From the NCBI RefSeq assembly GCF_903819165.1, contig NZ_CAIJCS010000009.1:1-64000 (forward strand): 64,000 bases of DNA, written 5' to 3'. The notes under the pieces were generated by a model, which was not told the origin of the DNA, ran no database searches, and saw nothing but the letters and a program-made list of their open reading frames with translations. Shown in pieces: positions 60,873-64,000 of this stretch. The translations under genes were made by a program, and so were the position numbers. How positions within the stretch are numbered: the first letter of the stretch is position 1; each line of letters begins with the position of its first letter. The stretch is from Aedoeadaptatus nemausensis. GTDB taxonomy: Bacteria > Bacillota > Clostridia > Tissierellales > Peptoniphilaceae.

Positions 60873-61268
60873 CTATACACGCCGTTCATAGACGAATTGA
60901 CAGTAAGGACACCGTATAGAAACTTTTCCCTTGCCCTTGGGAACTTTCGCCACCTTATTGCAGGACGGGCAATGAACGTAGCGATAATACCTGCGGTTTT
61001 TAAAGCGCACCCACATGGTTTTGAAAGGGGCTATGAGCTCACGAAACCGGGCATTTTCCTTTCGTCGCTTTCCCCGATTGGTAGAAAAAGAGCGCAGGAG
61101 GGCGATGATGATCACGATGGATGAGAGATTGAGAAAAAGATTCCGCTTATAAAAATAGGAAAGGGCGAGAGCCGCAAAACCTAGGATATAGAGCGCCGTG
61201 TTTAATCCGTCCCATCCGTAGCGGGTGCGCATAAACTGCCGCCATTTTAGTTTAAGCTTATTCCACAC
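60873..61268 (-). CDS. Membrane protein with C-terminal zinc ribbon
   Basis: A 131-residue protein. Two hydrophobic segments (about residues 24-40 and 43-60) follow a basic N-terminus, then a basic linker rich in Arg and Lys, and a C-terminal zinc ribbon with CPSC and CPYC. I do not know its function; membrane proteins with a rubredoxin-like ribbon of this kind are common in clostridia and unnamed. The GTG start lies inside the end of the dehydrogenase gene with an 11-base overlap and no near ribosome-binding site, so translation is coupled. Confidence 0.65.
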   Translation of the reverse strand: MWNKLKLKWRQFMRTRYGWDGLNTALYILGFAALALSYFYKRNLFLNLSSIVIIIALLRSFSTNRGKRRKENARFRELIAPFKTMWVRFKNRRYYRYVHCPSCNKVAKVPKGKGKVSIRCPYCQFVYERRV

Positions 61269-62181
61269 TCGCTTGATAACTCCTTACGGTTTCGGCGCTC
61301 TTTCGATATTTTTCCATTTCTTCATCGGTTAGGTTCAAGGTAATAATCTTCTCAATTCCGTCCTTGCCGATAACACAGGGCGTTGAGACGAACACATCGT
61401 CTACGCCGTATTCCCCGGTATGGAGAGCCGATACTTGAAGGGACTTCTTCGAGTCGAAGTGAACCGCATCTAAAATATCGTTCACCGTATTGGCGATGCC
61501 GTATTGAGTGCTGCCCTTACCGAAAAAGGCCCGGTGGCCCCGGTAGACCACAGATTCTTCAATGGCGTCCTTATCGGCGGTGAGATTATTCTCTTCTATA
61601 TATTGATCGAAGGGAATGTGATTGATCTTAACTTGAGAGTAGGGAAGGAACTGGCTGTCGCCGTGTTCCCCGAGCATCATACTGTTTACGGAGTGAACAG
61701 ATACGCCATAGGTTCTCGCGAGAATAGTTTGGCTCCGTTCGGAATCCAGTGCCGTGCCGCTTCCGATGACCCGGGATGCGTCGAGCCCTGAATATTTCCA
61801 CACGGCGTAGGCGATAGCGTCGCAGGGATTGGTTACCACGACGAAGACGCCGTCGAAGCCCGCCGCCATAATCTTCGGAATATAATCCTTTACATCCTCG
61901 TGATTATTCTTAAATTCGTCGCGACGCTGAGCGTTTTCGGGAATGCGACCGCTGGCCACGACGATCTCTTTCGCCTTCGCCACATCCTCGATGGTGCCGG
62001 CGATAAAAGCCGTGTCGTGGGGGTAAAAGCGATTGGCATCTTCCAAATCGCTGACCACGCCGTCTAATCGCTTTTCGTCGATATCGTAAAGAACTATTTC
62101 ATTGTATCCGCCGCGCAGAGCCGCCGTGTAGGCGACGATTTCCCCTACATGGCCTGCGCCGATAATGCCGAGTCTTGCCAT
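61258..62181 (-). CDS. L-lactate / L-2-hydroxyisocaproate dehydrogenase family protein
   Basis: A 307-residue NAD-dependent enzyme of the LDH/malate dehydrogenase family. The Rossmann motif GAGHVG is at residues 7-12, VTNPCDAIAY is the cofactor loop and GEHGDSQF holds the catalytic His. The substrate loop after ASGRIPENAQRRDEF lacks the lactate-type QKPGETR pattern; the catalytic Arg may lie in QRR. Both the loop and the SQF following the catalytic His are closer to L-2-hydroxyisocaproate dehydrogenases, so branched 2-oxo acids may be substrates. AAAGGAG precedes the ATG. It follows the PC4-like gene. Confidence 0.8.
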   Translation of the reverse strand: MARLGIIGAGHVGEIVAYTAALRGGYNEIVLYDIDEKRLDGVVSDLEDANRFYPHDTAFIAGTIEDVAKAKEIVVASGRIPENAQRRDEFKNNHEDVKDYIPKIMAAGFDGVFVVVTNPCDAIAYAVWKYSGLDASRVIGSGTALDSERSQTILARTYGVSVHSVNSMMLGEHGDSQFLPYSQVKINHIPFDQYIEENNLTADKDAIEESVVYRGHRAFFGKGSTQYGIANTVNDILDAVHFDSKKSLQVSALHTGEYGVDDVFVSTPCVIGKDGIEKIITLNLTDEEMEKYRKSAETVRSYQASVE

Positions 62182-62192
62182 AATAACTCCTT

Positions 62193-62402
62193 TTATTTAA
62201 CTAATTCCCGCAAAGCTTCAAACTCTTCCACGCTTAAGGTAATGCCCTTTGTCATGCGGGAGTGATCTTCGTTCCAGCCGCGAATATCGAATTTCGCAGG
62301 CGCCCCGTTGTAGGACACCCGGTTTAATTCCTTCGTCCAGCCATTGTTCGACGTTCCCAGAACGCCTAAATGTTCTACAATTTCAAATGAAAAATCAGCC
62401 AT
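62193..62402 (-). CDS. PC4/YdbC-family ssDNA-binding protein
   Basis: A 69-residue protein (MADFSFEIVEHLGVLGTS, then GWTKELNRVSYNGAPAKFDI) of the YdbC/PC4 family, in which dimers bind single-stranded nucleic acid. KFDIRGWNEDHSRMTKGI matches the family closely. Its cellular task in Firmicutes is not known. TTAGGAGG precedes the ATG. It heads a short operon with the LDH-family gene and the zinc-ribbon gene. Confidence 0.85.
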   Translation of the reverse strand: MADFSFEIVEHLGVLGTSNNGWTKELNRVSYNGAPAKFDIRGWNEDHSRMTKGITLSVEEFEALRELVK

Positions 62403-62415
62403 AATGCCTCCTAAT

Positions 62416-62440
62416 TGAAAAAAGCGCCTTGGGCGCTTTT
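62416..62440 (-). terminator. Terminator of copper ATPase gene
   Basis: AAGCGCC, TTG, GGCGCTT with A/T runs on both sides, immediately past the ATPase stop codon and just upstream of the PC4-like gene. Confidence 0.85.
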
Positions 62441-62441
62441 T

Positions 62442-62648
62442 TTATGCCACCGATACGACGGTATAACCGGCATCTTCTACCGCTTTTTTAAGGACATCCT
62501 CCGAAAGGTTTGCGCCTTCCACTTTGGCTTCGCCCGGTTCCAATGTTACCGTGGCCTTGACGCCGTCAAGGTCGTTTAACGCTTTTTCAACGCGTCCCAC
62601 GCAGTGTTGGCAGCTCATACCTTCGATAGTTAATGTTTTATGTTCCAT
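62442..62648 (-). CDS. Nested in-frame CopZ-like copper chaperone (internal start in copper ATPase)
   Basis: The last 68 codons of the ATPase frame begin with an ATG (62646-62648) preceded at eight bases by AAGGAGG, the best kind of ribosome-binding site in this genome. The product would be a free HMA protein: MEHKTLTIEGMSCQHC with the metal-binding CxxC at residues 13-16, and a full beta-alpha-beta-beta-alpha-beta length of 68 residues, the size of CopZ. So the same sequence may be made both as a C-terminal domain of CopA and as a soluble chaperone. Whether the separate form is made is inferred. Confidence 0.6.
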   Translation of the reverse strand: MEHKTLTIEGMSCQHCVGRVEKALNDLDGVKATVTLEPGEAKVEGANLSEDVLKKAVEDAGYTVVSVA

Positions 62649-64000
62649 AAAAATTTCCTCCTTTTTACCTTCTTTGTCTTTATACCCTTTTACTCCGGGA
62701 TTATCAATATTATTTTCATTCTTTAAAGAAATTAATTTCGGTTCAACGGAAATCTCACCGGTTTCCGAACGATCCGCCTCTTCCAACTTTACGAGATTTA
62801 AGCGAAGGGCGTTTGTTACGACGAAGACCGAGCTGAAACTCATGGCGAAGGCGGCGATCATGGGGCTGAGCGTCCAGCCGAAGGATTTATAAAATACCCC
62901 TGCCGCCACGGGAATACAAATCACATTGTAGAAGAAGGCCCAGAATAAATTCTGCTTAATGTTGCGAATGGTGGCTTCGGAAAGTTCCACGCCGCTCACC
63001 ACATCTAAGAGATCGCTGTGCATTAAGACCACGTCGGCACTTTCCATGGCGATATCCGTTCCGGCGCCGATGGCAATGCCCACATCGCTTCTAGCAAGGG
63101 CCGGGGCGTCGTTAATGCCGTCGCCGACCATAGCGACCTTCCCTTCTTCCTGATACTTCCGCACAAAGGCTTCTTTTTCGTCGGGCAGGACGCCGGCGTG
63201 AATTTTATCGATGGCGAGATCTTTACCGATCACTTCCGCCGTCTTTTCATTGTCGCCGGTGAGCATAATAATACGCTTGCCCTTGGCCTTTAGTTTTTCC
63301 AGGGCTTCCTTCGAATTTTTCTTCACCACATCTTTCGCGGCGATAAATCCGAACAGCTCTTTCTCCGTTGCGAAAAAGAGAGGTGTCTTTCCTTCGTTGA
63401 GCGTGCGTTGAAGTTCGCCTTCTACGCCGCTTAAAGAATGTCCCAGCTCTTCCATTAAGCGAATATTGCCGCCGTAGAAAACTTCGCCGTCGATAGTGGC
63501 TTTCAGTCCCCTACCGGGAAGGGCCTCGAAATCTTTTACATCTTCGGCCGCTTTCTCGCCGTATTTTCCTTCGAAGCTGCGAATAATACCTTCCGCCAAG
63601 GGATGCTCCGAAGGTTTTTCAAGGGCATAGGCCAATTCGAAAAGGGATTCCGCACTTCCATGTAAGGCAACTACGTCGGTAACGAAGGGCTTACCGTTGG
63701 TGATGGTGCCCGTCTTGTCTAAAATCAGTGTATCCACTTCGTGGAGGAGTTCCAAACTTTCCGCACTCTTGTAGAGCACGCCGGCCTTGGCGCCCTTCCC
63801 CGTGCCTACCATAATGGCGACGGGTGTAGCCAGGCCGAGGGCGCAGGGGCAGCTGATGACGAGAACGGATATGGCGAGACGCAGGGCAAATTCCTTGTCG
63901 GCGCCTAGGAAGAGCCACACCGCCGCCGTAATCAGAGAAATGGCGATGACGATGGGCACAAAGACCCCGGCCACACGATCGGCGATCTTCGATATAGGTG
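62442..64000 (-). CDS. copA: Copper-type P1B-ATPase with C-terminal HMA domain (5' end outside window)
   Basis: At least 510 codons of a heavy-metal ATPase; the N-terminal part lies beyond the window end. Seen here are the membrane segment with CPCALGLATPVAI, the phosphorylation site DKTGTITNGKP, the GDGINDAPALARSDVGIAIG hinge and the last membrane pair with YNVICIPVAAG, residues typical of copper(I) exporters (CopA). After the last helix a linker of about 45 residues leads to a HMA domain with GMSCQHC near the C-terminus. N-terminal HMA domains, usual in CopA, cannot be checked. A strong internal ribosome-binding site precedes the HMA part. Confidence 0.93.
   Translation of the reverse strand, partial: PISKIADRVAGVFVPIVIAISLITAAVWLFLGADKEFALRLAISVLVISCPCALGLATPVAIMVGTGKGAKAGVLYKSAESLELLHEVDTLILDKTGTITNGKPFVTDVVALHGSAESLFELAYALEKPSEHPLAEGIIRSFEGKYGEKAAEDVKDFEALPGRGLKATIDGEVFYGGNIRLMEELGHSLSGVEGELQRTLNEGKTPLFFATEKELFGFIAAKDVVKKNSKEALEKLKAKGKRIIMLTGDNEKTAEVIGKDLAIDKIHAGVLPDEKEAFVRKYQEEGKVAMVGDGINDAPALARSDVGIAIGAGTDIAMESADVVLMHSDLLDVVSGVELSEATIRNIKQNLFWAFFYNVICIPVAAGVFYKSFGWTLSPMIAAFAMSFSSVFVVTNALRLNLVKLEEADRSETGEISVEPKLISLKNENNIDNPGVKGYKDKEGKKEEIFMEHKTLTIEGMSCQHCVGRVEKALNDLDGVKATVTLEPGEAKVEGANLSEDVLKKAVEDAGYTVVSVA

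Noticed and set aside
1-64000. CRISPR array, tRNA or rRNA genes, insertion sequence or prophage
   Set aside because: No regularly spaced repeats, no cloverleaf-like intergenic sequence, and no transposase, integrase or phage protein in any frame.

Overview
The window is an almost fully coding, mostly minus-strand stretch of a low-to-moderate GC Firmicutes chromosome. The best guess, by inference, is an anaerobic non-sporulating member of the Tissierellia/Peptoniphilaceae. The reasons are strong Shine-Dalgarno sites, sigma-A type promoters, a T-box on ileS, a complete [FeFe]-hydrogenase maturation set, an NADH:rubredoxin-reductase-like flavoprotein, and a Bacillus-like glmU-prs-pth-mfd-yabN-divIC-tilS-hpt-ftsH block that lacks all the sporulation genes found there in Bacillus. 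I see no rRNA, tRNA, CRISPR array, phage or insertion sequence.

Layout. 1-1095: an AT-rich stretch with a DUF2975-like membrane protein between two near-identical terminators. 1096-6404: PLP-dependent desulfhydrase, histidine phosphatase, T-box-controlled ileS (a type 2 IleRS with a rearranged HIGH motif) and an Rrf2 regulator. 6451-10776: a Rossmann/SAF oxidoreductase divergent from a large M16C metallopeptidase. 10943-25083: the housekeeping block glmU, prs, pth, mfd, prsA-like foldase, yabN/mazG, HU, rqcP, divIC, S1 protein, tilS, hpt, ftsH. 25206-29000: TM1266-type regulator, hydE, hydG, hydF. 29156-34367: a PPC/DUF296 protein and a BMP-type nucleoside ABC importer. 34479-36090: two divergent membrane proteins of unknown function. 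36139-41585: a cupin-HTH regulator with potABCD and an NADH:rubredoxin-reductase-like enzyme. 41787-44210: tdk-psuK-psuG. 44331-46629: a two-gene ABC exporter. 46679-51009: cyclophilin, methionine aminopeptidase, a TPR protein and a P1B-ATPase. 51113-54433: nitroreductase, PAP2 phosphatase and a UvrD-like helicase. 54575-60773: tig-clpP-clpX-lon-engB. 60873-64000: a zinc-ribbon protein, an LDH-family enzyme, a PC4-like protein and a copper ATPase cut by the window end.

Functional picture. Envelope precursor and PRPP supply (glmU, prs), translation rescue and fidelity (pth, rqcP, tilS, ileS), repair (mfd, UvrD-like) and protein quality control (tig, clpXP, lon, ftsH, prsA, cyclophilin) dominate. 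A nucleoside theme joins the BMP-type importer, thymidine kinase, pseudouridine kinase/glycosidase, hpt and prs. A fermentative redox theme joins hydEFG, the rubredoxin-reductase-like protein and the LDH-family enzyme.

The most interesting observations are: the GIHH instead of HIGH signature in a type 2 IleRS; a strong internal ribosome-binding site that should let the last 68 codons of the copper ATPase be made separately as a CopZ-like chaperone; a 13-bp tandem operator-like repeat between the rrf2 promoter and its start; dyads at the hyd, ftsH and P1B-ATPase promoters; and two divergent promoter pairs whose -10 boxes sit only about 7-11 nt (predicted leader length) from the start codon. 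No large unknown multi-gene system is evident.
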